Notes: generated by a model not told the origin, from the letters alone. Shown: positions 1 to 6,729, counted from the first letter of the stretch. The stretch is 15,228 nt of DNA from S143-63 sp964425855 (GCA_964425855.1 CAYROE010000024.1:1-15228), one strand, 5' to 3'. A program made the numbers and translations.

Positions 1-562
1 TGTAGAGGTGGAGACAGCTCGAATCTCTAAGCCTTAAAGAATCGTACTCTATATCATAGGAGCCCGTCTTGATATATGATCCAATTATCCTTGAAATTAT
101 TATCTTTGTTGTTTTTCTCCTCATTACTTCTTCTTTTCTAAGTATTAGGAATGCCGGAGATTCATCTAGAACAATTATGGGGGGATTCGTTGATACGTAC
201 GAGTATCCTATCTTGGTTACGAGTGCTTTATTGAGGTATCTACCTGACCTAGTACCATAGTATTTAACGTAGTCAAGCATACGGCATGGAGTAATGTTAA
301 TTGTGAAGTACTCGTTCTTTTCTAGCAAGGAAGATGTATAGTTCTTGTTATCAATAACCATTATAGTTGTGCCTTCTCCAGGTTCTATGGGCATAATCCA
401 TGATAATGTCATGAGACCAGGGGCTTCTCGTGAATGGTCATATACGGCAAGTATATAGACTGGATGTGGACGGAGAAGTCTGTAAGGTTTGTTGGTTTCT
501 ATGTATCCGTCGGGTAGGCCAACTAGGTGTATTTTCTCACTATTATGAGTGTTTCGGGTCAT
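1..562 (-). CDS. Flavin reductase-like (flavoredoxin type) protein, C-terminus beyond left edge
   Basis: A minus-strand frame opens at an ATG (560-562) and has no stop to base 1, giving 187 residues of an incomplete protein. It reads like the FMN-binding split-barrel flavin reductase/flavoredoxin family. RPHPVYILAVYD (about residues 31-42) is followed by a METLSW-like segment, LMTLSW (50-55). A strand with an Asn-Tyr-Thr FMN-phosphate-type motif comes next, then EYFTIN (84-89). The family's SGR..K element is present as YYGTRSGRYLNKA (101-113), and a PPI...ESPAFLIL segment follows (127-141). Known members bind FMN and transfer electrons from NAD(P)H or ferredoxin-type donors; the partner here is not visible. 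A TATA-like sequence (581-592) lies about 24 nt upstream of the ATG and no Shine-Dalgarno is seen, so the mRNA is probably leaderless. It is divergent from the MobA-like gene. The family assignment is fairly secure; the specific reaction is unknown. Confidence 0.82.
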   Translation of the reverse strand, partial: MTRNTHNSEKIHLVGLPDGYIETNKPYRLLRPHPVYILAVYDHSREAPGLMTLSWIMPIEPGEGTTIMVIDNKNYTSSLLEKNEYFTINITPCRMLDYVKYYGTRSGRYLNKALVTKIGYSYVSTNPPIIVLDESPAFLILRKEEVMRRKTTKIIISRIIGSYIKTGSYDIEYDSLRLRDSSCLHLY

Positions 563-713
563 TGTTTATTAACCGATTGAATATATTATAATGACTAGCT
601 GGCACATATATTCATGTAGTAGACAGGGTCTATGCGTAATGGATCACTTAGGATATACAATAATGTTGTCGATCCGCTTTAGACTGTTCGAGCCGGACTA
701 AAGGAGTGATCAT
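563..713. promoter_or_regulatory. Divergent intergenic promoter region
   Basis: These 151 bases separate the flavin reductase-like gene from the MobA-like gene. Besides the minus-strand TATA box there is a plus-strand candidate, GGATATACAATAATG, starting at 651. It would start transcription near 682 and leave a leader of about 32 nt that contains the Shine-Dalgarno GGAG (703-706), 7 nt before the ATG at 714. No inverted repeat of note was found. Confidence 0.4.
581..592 (-). promoter_or_regulatory. TATA box of the flavin reductase-like gene
   Basis: On the minus strand this reads ATTATAATATAT, centred about 24 nt upstream of the ATG at 562. In archaea that spacing puts the transcription start at or next to the start codon, which fits the lack of a ribosome binding site. 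Confidence 0.5.
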
Positions 714-1520
714 ATGCGAGCGGCCATAGTACTAGTTGGAGGAAAGAGTAAGAGATACGGAAAGCCGAAAGCACTAGAGGTAATAAACGGTAAAACGTTC
801 TTTGAAAGGATCTACGACATCGTAGACCAGGTAGCGGATAGAGTATACGTTTCAGTATCCAAGCACACTCCTCCCTCTATACACGCGATGGCCAGGGTGA
901 AAGGAGCAAAAATAGTTCCTGACGAGACCTATCCGTGTGGAGGACCGCCTCGGGCCCTATTATCAGTATATAATAATTATAAACATAACAAGTACCTAGT
1001 TGTAGGTGTCGACTATCCATTCATAAATAGAGATATAATTGAAAAACTATACAAGTATTCCGGCAAGTCCCGCCTTTCTGCATTGACGCCTATATTATTC
1101 AAGGGATATCCCGTTATAATGGTTGGAATACTTTCATCACGTTCACTAGAATTGCTGAGGAAGGCCTGTTATGTTAAACAATCTAAGACTAGGTTGTCGG
1201 ACGCCTATAGAGCAGCATATATTAGTGGTTTTTACGGTTGGAGAATGTTTACAGATGATCCCAGGAGTTTTTATAATATAAATGTTCCTGAGGAAAGAGA
1301 CAAAGTTCCGGTTTCTAGTGAATTGTTTGCTGGATATCGTGTCCATGTAAAAAACAGCTATTATCCAAGGATGTTGGAGTGTTTAGAGGATAATGATGTA
1401 AAGTGTGCGCTGGAGATGCTAGAGAAGGAGAAACGGTTATATGAGTCTAAAGGTATTTCCTTGATTTCTAAACATATTAAAGAGGATATTCTGTGGCTGT
1501 CTGGAGAAGGAGTATTTTAA
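714..1520 (+). CDS. MobA-like molybdenum/tungsten cofactor nucleotidyltransferase with C-terminal extension
   Basis: The 268-residue protein starts with the nucleotide-binding signature of the MobA/CTP-transferase family, LVGGKSKRYGKPKAL (residues 7-21), matching the LAGGxSxRMGxxKxL pattern. VGVDYPF (98-104) holds the Asp that binds the metal-nucleotide in this family, and FYNINVPEE (186-194) matches the NINTPED motif near the end of the domain. MobA couples GMP to molybdopterin to make the dinucleotide cofactor used by DMSO-reductase-family enzymes. The core ends near residue 200, the usual MobA length. About 65 more residues follow, mostly charged and predicted helical, and I do not recognise them. 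The start is set by GGAG 7 nt upstream. The gene heads a plus-strand series with tatA, tatC and a polyferredoxin, which suits maturation of an exported Mo/W enzyme. A different nucleotidyltransferase substrate is possible. Confidence 0.78.
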   Translation: MRAAIVLVGGKSKRYGKPKALEVINGKTFFERIYDIVDQVADRVYVSVSKHTPPSIHAMARVKGAKIVPDETYPCGGPPRALLSVYNNYKHNKYLVVGVDYPFINRDIIEKLYKYSGKSRLSALTPILFKGYPVIMVGILSSRSLELLRKACYVKQSKTRLSDAYRAAYISGFYGWRMFTDDPRSFYNINVPEERDKVPVSSELFAGYRVHVKNSYYPRMLECLEDNDVKCALEMLEKEKRLYESKGISLISKHIKEDILWLSGEGVF

Positions 1521-1573
1521 TTTTTAGAGGAAAATTATTTACAATCTTCATGGTGTAGAAATAATTCTTCTGA

Positions 1574-1583
1574 ATATATAAAT
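1574..1583 (+). promoter_or_regulatory. TATA box of tatA
   Basis: ATATATAAAT is centred about 26 nt before the ATG at 1605. No Shine-Dalgarno precedes that ATG, so tatA is probably made from its own leaderless transcript even though it follows the MobA-like gene by only 84 nt. A short T-run after the upstream stop (1520-1525) could end that transcript. Confidence 0.5.
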
Positions 1584-1604
1584 ATATGAAAATGGTGTGT
1601 TTTA

Positions 1605-1919
1605 ATGGGAGGAATAATACAGTCAAACGAGATACTCCTCCTACTAGTAGTTTTACTATTAATACTTGGACCTACAAAGCTACCTGCTCTAGCCCGAGGC
1701 TTGGGCCAAGCAATGAGAGAATTTAAAAAAGCCGCTCAAGGACTATATGAGGAAGAAATCACTAGACCTCCCAGTAAGACTAGCACAAGTATGAGCAGCA
1801 CTATACAAGGCCTGGGCGATGATCTTCTTGAGATAGCAGAAAAGTTAGGGATCGAGACCAAGGGTAAGACAAAAGAACAAATAAAACAAGAAATAATACT
1901 CCGGCTCTCTAAACAGTAA
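1605..1919 (+). CDS. tatA: TatA twin-arginine translocase pore subunit
   Basis: The 104-residue protein has the full TatA/Hcf106 layout. A short N-terminus precedes one hydrophobic helix (residues about 8-21, EILLLLVVLLLILG). The hinge is GPTKLPALARGLGQAMREFK (22-41), the family's most conserved stretch, and it leads into the amphipathic helix. A Ser/Thr-rich linker and a charged C-terminal helix (about 68-102) follow. TatA oligomers form the passage for folded proteins carrying an RR signal peptide across the cytoplasmic membrane. The length is normal for archaeal TatA. The gene lies 119 nt before tatC on the same strand, so the window holds a minimal TatA-TatC system with no separate TatB, as in most archaea. 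Confidence 0.93.
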   Translation: MGGIIQSNEILLLLVVLLLILGPTKLPALARGLGQAMREFKKAAQGLYEEEITRPPSKTSTSMSSTIQGLGDDLLEIAEKLGIETKGKTKEQIKQEIILRLSKQ

Positions 1920-2038
1920 TATCTCACAATTATCGCCCATAAACGATATGATCAGCGGACAGAGCGATTACAAAATAGCTTGTTTCTATCTTGTAGGATA
2001 GCGTGGCGAGTCTATAGAATTGGTTGAGGGGGCGTAAG

Positions 2039-2926
2039 ATGGGCTACATTCACAGTGATAATAATGGCCACGCCCCCAATGATGTTGAACGCCCAGTTAT
2101 GGACCATATAATGGAGCTCGCTACACGTCTAAGAAGAATTTTCATTGCCGTCATCGCCATGGCAGTCATATTATCCGTTGTTCCAGTTGATCGAAACGGA
2201 TATGTACCTTTAATCAGCTATTTCCCAAGCTTCGTAATCAGCCATGTTCTGCCTAATCAAGTCACCTGGAGGGGAGTAACCTACACTGTTCAAATCGCCC
2301 AGTATAATCCATTTGCGGGGTTCAATCTTCTCTTAAAATCGGCACTGCTACTTGGTATTCTAGGCTCGAGCCCGATAATTGCTCGGGAAGTATATCTTTA
2401 TATCGAGCCAGCATTATATCAGCACGAAAAGCAGAAGCTAAGAAGATTAACCCTAGTAGCCGTTGGCTTATTCCTGTTAGGATTATTGATGGCTTTTGAA
2501 GTAGTCATGCCATTAGCCTTCAAAGTAATGATTATCACAAGCGTATCAGTAGTAGGAGACGCGAAACTAATGGCTTTTACAGATGTAGAACAGCTCTTCT
2601 CAACTATAATTCTCATTAGTGTTGCCACGGGATTAGCATTCGAAACACCACTTATAGTATACTTATTGGTTTCCTTCGGTATCCTAAGCCCAGAATGGTT
2701 CCAGGGAGATAATCTAAAGTTCGTACTATTAGCAAGCCTTATACTGGGAGCAGTTATAAGTCCTGATCCAAGCGGTATCGGAATGCTCCTTATAGGAGGA
2801 ATGATGTTCGCAGCAATAGTATTTGCAGCACGGCTCGGAAGCAAAAATTCTTCTGGATATCCAAGGAAAAAGCGTCCTGTGGAAAAGTTAGAAGAAACTC
2901 CACTGGCCCGCGTCAACATTTTTTGA
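2039..2926 (+). CDS. tatC: TatC twin-arginine signal receptor subunit
   Basis: This is a multispanning membrane protein of 295 residues from the chosen ATG. TatC signatures in order: MDHIMELATRLRR near the N-terminus (the HLxELRxRL signal-peptide-binding segment); AREVYLYIEPALYQHEKQKLR before the third membrane helix; GLAFETPLIVYLL, carrying the conserved membrane-embedded Glu region; and ILGAVISPDPSGIGMLLIGG near the end, corresponding to the family's TPPDP element. TatC recognises the twin-arginine signal and recruits TatA. A TTG at 2024 would add five residues. I prefer ATG 2039 because GAGGGG (2026-2031) sits 7 nt before it as a Shine-Dalgarno and would otherwise be inside the coding region. 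A TATA-like TCTATAGAA (2011-2019) is nearby. The polyferredoxin gene starts 42 nt downstream. Confidence 0.93.
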   Translation: MGYIHSDNNGHAPNDVERPVMDHIMELATRLRRIFIAVIAMAVILSVVPVDRNGYVPLISYFPSFVISHVLPNQVTWRGVTYTVQIAQYNPFAGFNLLLKSALLLGILGSSPIIAREVYLYIEPALYQHEKQKLRRLTLVAVGLFLLGLLMAFEVVMPLAFKVMIITSVSVVGDAKLMAFTDVEQLFSTIILISVATGLAFETPLIVYLLVSFGILSPEWFQGDNLKFVLLASLILGAVISPDPSGIGMLLIGGMMFAAIVFAARLGSKNSSGYPRKKRPVEKLEETPLARVNIF

Positions 2927-2968
2927 CCTAAAAGGTTAAGCATATGGTTTCCTCGTGGGGTGGATGTA

Positions 2969-3250
2969 ATGGTTCTTGTTCTATCGTCAGAGATCAAACT
3001 TGATATCGATAACCCTTTGGTCGAGGTGCTCGTCGTCGAGCCTGGACTAGTGAGACAAGCAGTACTGGATATTGCCGGTATGGATCGTCACGTTGTAGCC
3101 ATATATGATGGGGCTTGGAGCGACTATCCTAATACTAGGAGAATCCTATCAAAGAATGGAGCTAACCCCTACCTCTACATGCCAATAGATCCAGTTGAAT
3201 TCAAATACACCAGGCTCAGACCCGAGGATCTCGTCATAGCAAAATATCTA
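2969..3250 (+). CDS. N-terminal part of polyferredoxin, cut by assembly gap
   Basis: Ninety-four codons run from ATG 2969 to the edge of the N gap without a stop. The Shine-Dalgarno GGGGTGG (2957-2963) lies 5 nt before this ATG; a GTG at 2960 is in frame but overlaps that site. The segment has no cysteines and alternates strands and helices: VEVLVVEPGLVRQAVLDIAG, then HVVAIYDGAWSDYPNTRRIL, then a Pro-rich stretch, ending EDLVIAKYL. I recognise no family in it alone. The reading frame immediately after the gap is also open, with the same style of sequence before the first Cys cluster, so this is probably the front of the protein at 3261-4382. That needs a true gap length divisible by three; ten N would break the frame. 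The gene follows tatC by 42 nt, probably in one operon. Confidence 0.75.
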
Positions 3251-3260
3251 NNNNNNNNNN
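3251..3260. other. Assembly gap (10 N)
   Basis: Ten ambiguous bases inside an otherwise continuous gene. Ten is likely a placeholder length, because the frames on both sides are open but fit together only if the missing length is a multiple of three. Confidence 0.98.
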
Positions 3261-4382
3261 CTCTCTAAGGCTAGACAAGCCCACGCGACTATGTCACATA
3301 GTAAAGAAGTTGATAGAAGAACGCTTATCACTCGAGCCCTCAGATCACTCCTAGAATACCACAATACACCAATACTCTTTAATCCAGAAATATGCACCGA
3401 TAGAAAACACTGCCATAACTGTATGAACGTATGTCCATACAATGCAGTCGAAGGCAAGCCTCCAATAATCAACCCGGATAAATGCACGGGATGTGGAGTC
3501 TGTACATGGACATGTCCCTATGAACTACTAAAGCCAGTGAATGATGATCTTGACTCGTACGAGATACTAGTATCATTTTATGGGAAAAAGAAAACAGATG
3601 TAAACAAGATACTGATACACATCGAGTATTCAAAGTTGCCCGGTATTAGGGAGGAGTTTTTGGACACTGCGAGAAAATATGGTGATGTATGGATTTATCC
3701 TGTCGAGGACATAGGAACCATAAGCCCATTCCATTTATTAGTGGCATTGGAGTCAGGAATAATCCCTGTAATCGTGGCACCTTCGCAGAGTATAACATGG
3801 AAATATAAGGAGCTATATGCACGGGCGGGAGCAATTATAGTTCATCCAAACGATAATGCTTCACTAGAACGAAGCTTGAAAGCTTATGAATACGAGATAG
3901 ATAAGAGTAGTAATATAGAGAGACCCAGAAGAATACAACTACTATCTAGGATACCTGGTGATTCGATAGATTTTAGAGACTTACCAATTATTGGGATGAT
4001 TAGTGTAAGCGATGAATGCACGTTATGTAGTGCATGTGTGAATTCGTGTCCTACAGGGGCTCTTACAGTGAGGGAAGCAGGTGATAGTGTCGAGCTTGTA
4101 TTTTATCATTCTAGATGTATAGCCTGCCACGAATGTTCAGGTGTATGTCCTGTGGATGCAATTGGTATAGATTATAGGATGGAGAAGAAGAGTCTCATAA
4201 GAGAAAAAGTACTGATCAGAGACGAGACTGTGAGATGTATGAAATGTGGAAAACCTATTGGTAGTAAGAGGATGATACGGCATATAGAAGAAACCTTGTT
4301 GGCGAAGGGGCTTCCTAGCCGGGTGGTTGAGAGAGTATGGTTGTGTGAGGAGTGTAAGGCTCGCACGAAACTAGTTATCTGA
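3261..4382 (+). CDS. Polyferredoxin with four [4Fe-4S] motifs and a C-terminal CxxC...CxxC domain (5' part in gap)
   Basis: The frame is open from the gap (LSKARQAHAT) through an internal ATG at 3291 to TGA at 4382. Numbered from that Met, there are two ferredoxin pairs: Cys35/41/44/48 (C-x5-C-x2-C-x3-CP) with Cys65/68/71/75, and Cys243/246/249/253 with Cys276/279/282/286 (all others C-x2-C-x2-C-x3-CP). That gives four predicted [4Fe-4S] clusters. Between the pairs lies a Cys-free domain (about 90-205). The tail has CMKC (316-319) and CEEC (352-355), a zinc-ribbon or rubredoxin-like arrangement. No twin-arginine signal or membrane helix is seen, so it should act in the cytoplasm, although part of the front may be missing. 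It probably carries electrons between ferredoxin-type donors and an oxidoreductase. Its place after tatC suggests a Mo/W enzyme partner. Its 3' end overlaps tupC by 12 bp tail to tail. The exact partner is unknown. Confidence 0.82.
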   Translation, partial: LSKARQAHATMSHSKEVDRRTLITRALRSLLEYHNTPILFNPEICTDRKHCHNCMNVCPYNAVEGKPPIINPDKCTGCGVCTWTCPYELLKPVNDDLDSYEILVSFYGKKKTDVNKILIHIEYSKLPGIREEFLDTARKYGDVWIYPVEDIGTISPFHLLVALESGIIPVIVAPSQSITWKYKELYARAGAIIVHPNDNASLERSLKAYEYEIDKSSNIERPRRIQLLSRIPGDSIDFRDLPIIGMISVSDECTLCSACVNSCPTGALTVREAGDSVELVFYHSRCIACHECSGVCPVDAIGIDYRMEKKSLIREKVLIRDETVRCMKCGKPIGSKRMIRHIEETLLAKGLPSRVVERVWLCEECKARTKLVI

Positions 4383-5087
4383 ACAACTACTGTTTCTTTC
4401 ATATAGAAACTTGATTGTTTTCTTGGTAGGCCCCCTGCATATTATTTTCCCGTTTTCTAATACTATGAGTTGGCCGCTTGTCTTCTCTATTGTTAGTGTA
4501 TCATGACTAGACACTATGATAGTTTTTCCTTTACTAGATAGCTTCTGAAGTATACTTGTTACGAGTTTTTTCTTGGTGAAGTCTAGGTTGGAGAAGGGCT
4601 CGTCGAGAGCGATTATTTCGGGGTCGACGAGCAAAGCTCTGGCAATGCCAACAAGTTGTTTTTGGCCGGTGCTGAGTTTGTGTGCTCTTTCTTTGAGGAG
4701 ATGGCTTAGTCCGAGTGTATGGGCTATAGATTGGATTCTTTTATGGGCTTCACCTCTTGGTATCCCACGTAGTTTTAGTGGATATAGTAGATTATTGTAA
4801 ACGGTGGTCCGTAGCATGATTGGTTTTTCGTGGACATATACTGTTTTCTGCCTATAGTATTCTATATTATTTGTCCATGGATCTTCTCCGTTTATAAGTA
4901 TCTTGCCCTCCTGTGGTTTGAGTAGTAGACCCACTATTTTTAGTAGTGTTGTTTTTCCTGCCCCGTTCGAGCCTATTACTCCATAGATTATTCCAGGGAT
5001 AAACTCCATGGATATATCTGATATAGCGTACTTGGTCTGGCCTGGATACTTGTAGGATAGAGTATCTAGGACTATTCGAGATCCCAT
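4371..5087 (-). CDS. tupC: Tungstate/molybdate ABC transporter ATP-binding protein (TupC type)
   Basis: The 238-residue ABC ATPase has Walker A GSNGAGKT (39-46), signature LSTGQKQ (138-144), Walker B IIALDEP (158-164) and H-loop His195 in VSSHD. It powers import through the neighbouring TupB-like permease; the substrate is inferred from the TupA partner. The usual Q-loop Gln appears to be Glu: VHEKP (85-89) stands where VFQxP is expected. The gene starts inside the end of tupB (16-bp overlap, implying translational coupling), with GGTGA (minus strand, 5095-5099) 7 nt before its ATG. The protein ends after a short tail and lacks the extra C-terminal regulatory domain (TOBE) found in ModC. The stop overlaps the convergent polyferredoxin gene. 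Confidence 0.9.
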   Translation of the reverse strand: MGSRIVLDTLSYKYPGQTKYAISDISMEFIPGIIYGVIGSNGAGKTTLLKIVGLLLKPQEGKILINGEDPWTNNIEYYRQKTVYVHEKPIMLRTTVYNNLLYPLKLRGIPRGEAHKRIQSIAHTLGLSHLLKERAHKLSTGQKQLVGIARALLVDPEIIALDEPFSNLDFTKKKLVTSILQKLSSKGKTIIVSSHDTLTIEKTSGQLIVLENGKIICRGPTKKTIKFLYERNSSCSDN

Positions 5088-5710
5088 GTTCTCTTCACCA
5101 ATCTGACTAGGAGTGAGACGCCTATCGTAAGGACAACTAGAACTAGTCCTAGCTTAATCGCATTCTCGTATTCTCCCATAGCAGTATAGAGTGCTATGCT
5201 CGTGGTAATTGTACGTGTGAGTCCTTTAATGTTTCCACCAACTATTAATGCTACTCCAAGTTCTCCGATAGCCCTTGAATAACCCATTACTATGGCTGCT
5301 AAGAGGCTTGGAAGTGATTGTGTTATTACGAGACCGGCTGCTTGACGCTGTGTTGCTCCTAGGCTTAGTGCTAGCTCGGTGTACTTGGTCCTGGTTTCTT
5401 TTAGTGCCTGGTATGAGACTGCGGTTATGAGTGGTGTTATGAGGAGGGCTTCTCCGATTATGATTGCTTGAGGCGTGTAGAGGAGTTGTAGGAAGCCCAG
5501 GGGACCGTCGTTGCTTAGTAGCATGTATAATAGGAGTCCTACTAGTACTGTTGGGATTCCTACCAGGGCTTCTAGTAGGTATGCTATGTGTCGGAGACGA
5601 TACGATCCGCTTAGTAGGTATGCTAGGAGTATGCTCCAGGCTGATGCTAGTATTGTTGCAGTCCCGCTTATAACTATACTTCTTATGACTATGCTTGCTA
5701 GCTCGTTCAT
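5072..5710 (-). CDS. tupB: Tungstate/molybdate ABC transporter permease (TupB type)
   Basis: The 212-residue permease has about five hydrophobic segments. Its cytoplasmic EAA loop, TELALSLGATQRQAAGLVIT (111-130), contacts the ATPase. The TupB-specific stretch GYSRAIGELGVALIVGGNIK (143-162) is followed by GLTRTITTSIALYTAMGEYE (163-182), which fits the GFGRAISEVGxxMxVGGNI...TRxxTTAIALET pattern of tungstate permeases. This favours TupB over ModB or a phosphate permease. The start ATG is 14 nt after the tupA stop, with a GAGG-containing Shine-Dalgarno at the end of tupA (5717-5724), so the two are co-transcribed. The protein sits in the cytoplasmic membrane and passes the oxyanion delivered by TupA. 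Confidence 0.92.
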   Translation of the reverse strand: MNELASIVIRSIVISGTATILASAWSILLAYLLSGSYRLRHIAYLLEALVGIPTVLVGLLLYMLLSNDGPLGFLQLLYTPQAIIIGEALLITPLITAVSYQALKETRTKYTELALSLGATQRQAAGLVITQSLPSLLAAIVMGYSRAIGELGVALIVGGNIKGLTRTITTSIALYTAMGEYENAIKLGLVLVVLTIGVSLLVRLVKRTWDLE

Positions 5711-5724
5711 TCCTGGCTATCCTC

Positions 5725-6627
5725 TTAGCTGTTGGCTGCTATTTGGTTCCAGATTTCTTCTAGCTCTTCTAATTTATCTTGGGCTGGATAGAAGAGTGAT
5801 TGACCGTACTTGTCTATTCCATAGCTTGCTACTAGCTGTTGTCCCTCTGGGGATACCAGGAAATCTATGAATCCTTGAGCTTTGACCTTTTCCTGCTCGG
5901 GACATGAAGATACAAGGTATGCGCTGTAGATGTTTATGAGTGCGGTGTCATTGCTGTACAATATCGTGAGGGAGGGTATTCTCCCGTCTTTCTTGTATTT
6001 TAGGTAGGTTCCTATATCGCTCAGTGTATATGCGTGTTTCTCACTAGCTATTACTAGTGTTTCTCCCATTCCTTGTCCTGATTCAAGGTACCATTCCTTG
6101 TCCTGTGGACTTAGTCCTGCCTGTCCCCATAGTTGGAGTTCTTTTACGTGTGTCCCGGAGTTATCTCCTCTACTTATGAATAGTGCTTTTCCTTCTTCTC
6201 CCGCCATATATATTCTTCTCATGGCATCTTCCAGGCTAGTCGCGTTGCTTATGTTTGCCGGGTCGTCCTGGGGGCCCACTATTATGAAGTAGTTGTATGC
6301 GAATATCTTGTGGTATGTGATGATTCCTTTGTCTAGGTATTCTTTTTCGAGGCTTGGTGCGTGGACTAGTACCATGCATGCGTCTCCGCGTTCTGCTCTT
6401 TTTAGTGCTTCTCCGCTTCCTACTGCTATGAAGTTGATGATGGTGTCTGTGTGCTGTTTTTGATATTCTGTTCCTAGGTAGTCTAGGAGCCCCGTCGCGT
6501 AGAGGCTCGTTGTCGTAGTTGCTCTTATGTTAATCGTGTTATTGTTGTTGAGTACTAGTGTGGTTGAGGCTATTATTGCTACTACGAGGACGGTTATTGT
6601 TGCTATGTGTTTTGTTTGTAGATTCAA
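5725..6627 (-). CDS. tupA: Tungstate/molybdate-binding protein (TupA type), membrane-anchored
   Basis: The 300-residue protein has an N-terminal hydrophobic segment (about 8-26) after a short basic start. There is no lipobox Cys, so it is likely a membrane anchor or an uncleaved signal. TupA landmarks: TTTTSLYATGLLDYL (37-51), the oxyanion-binding TTTS...TGLLD loop; AVGSGEALKRAERGDACMVL (68-87) then VHAP; FISRGDNSGTHVKELQLW (150-167), containing the SRGDxSGTH anion loop; and ESGQGMGETL...YTLSDIGTYL (182-209). These are diagnostic of the TupA tungstate binders rather than ModA or WtpA. It captures tungstate, perhaps also molybdate, outside the membrane for TupBC. The start is TTG (6625-6627): an in-frame TAA lies a few codons upstream, no ATG is nearby, and GGGGA (6634-6638) is 6 nt before it. 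The promoter contains the inverted repeat at 6637-6660. Confidence 0.94.
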   Translation of the reverse strand: MNLQTKHIATITVLVVAIIASTTLVLNNNNTINIRATTTTSLYATGLLDYLGTEYQKQHTDTIINFIAVGSGEALKRAERGDACMVLVHAPSLEKEYLDKGIITYHKIFAYNYFIIVGPQDDPANISNATSLEDAMRRIYMAGEEGKALFISRGDNSGTHVKELQLWGQAGLSPQDKEWYLESGQGMGETLVIASEKHAYTLSDIGTYLKYKKDGRIPSLTILYSNDTALINIYSAYLVSSCPEQEKVKAQGFIDFLVSPEGQQLVASYGIDKYGQSLFYPAQDKLEELEEIWNQIAANS

Positions 6628-6636
6628 TATATGTCC

Positions 6637-6660
6637 CCGTTATCGAGATTCTGATAACGG
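6637..6660 (-). promoter_or_regulatory. Perfect inverted repeat, probable ModE-like operator of tupABC
   Basis: CCGTTATC-N8-GATAACGG is a perfect 8-bp inverted repeat with an 8-bp spacer. It lies between the tupA TATA box (6662-6671) and the TTG start, covering the predicted transcription start and touching the Shine-Dalgarno, so a bound protein would block initiation. The CGTTAT...ATAACG half-sites resemble ModE-type sites known upstream of molybdate transport genes, which have been reported in some archaea. A site of this kind in front of a tungstate importer suggests repression when oxyanion is plentiful. No regulator gene is in the window. Confidence 0.65.
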
Positions 6661-6661
6661 C

Positions 6662-6671
6662 ATATAAAACG
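6662..6671. promoter_or_regulatory. Shared TATA box of tupA and the lipoate-ligase-like gene
   Basis: The bases read ATATAAAACG on the plus strand and CGTTTTATAT on the minus strand, so the element could serve either direction. For tupA it predicts a transcription start near 6640, within the inverted repeat. For the plus-strand gene it predicts a start near 6691. A second plus-strand candidate, ACATATAC (6687-6694), would start transcription near 6716. Confidence 0.45.
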
Positions 6672-6715
6672 ATAGAGCCGCCAAGTACATATACCAGGAA
6701 TAATCCAAGTACGTC

Positions 6716-6723
6716 AAAGGTGA
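6716..6723 (+). promoter_or_regulatory. Shine-Dalgarno that decides a CTG start
   Basis: AAAGGTGA pairs with the 3' end of archaeal 16S rRNA and ends 6 nt before CTG at 6730. The same geometry precedes the mobA-like and tupC starts. No ATG, GTG or TTG lies within reach, so it supports CTG initiation. Confidence 0.6.
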
Positions 6724-6729
6724 CAACAA

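Noticed and set aside
69..260. Plus-strand 63-codon frame with a hydrophobic start
   Set aside because: It lies opposite the flavin reductase-like gene, whose minus-strand frame shows clear family motifs across the same bases; no ribosome binding site or start context supports it.
347..358. GTTAT-CA-ATAAC inverted repeat
   Set aside because: It lies inside the flavin reductase-like coding region and has a different spacer from the tup operator.
2024..2038. Earlier TTG start for tatC
   Set aside because: The Shine-Dalgarno GAGGGG at 2026-2031 would fall inside the coding region; ATG 2039 has correct spacing.
2419..2997. Minus-strand 192-codon frame
   Set aside because: It is the antisense of tatC, which is unmistakable on the plus strand.
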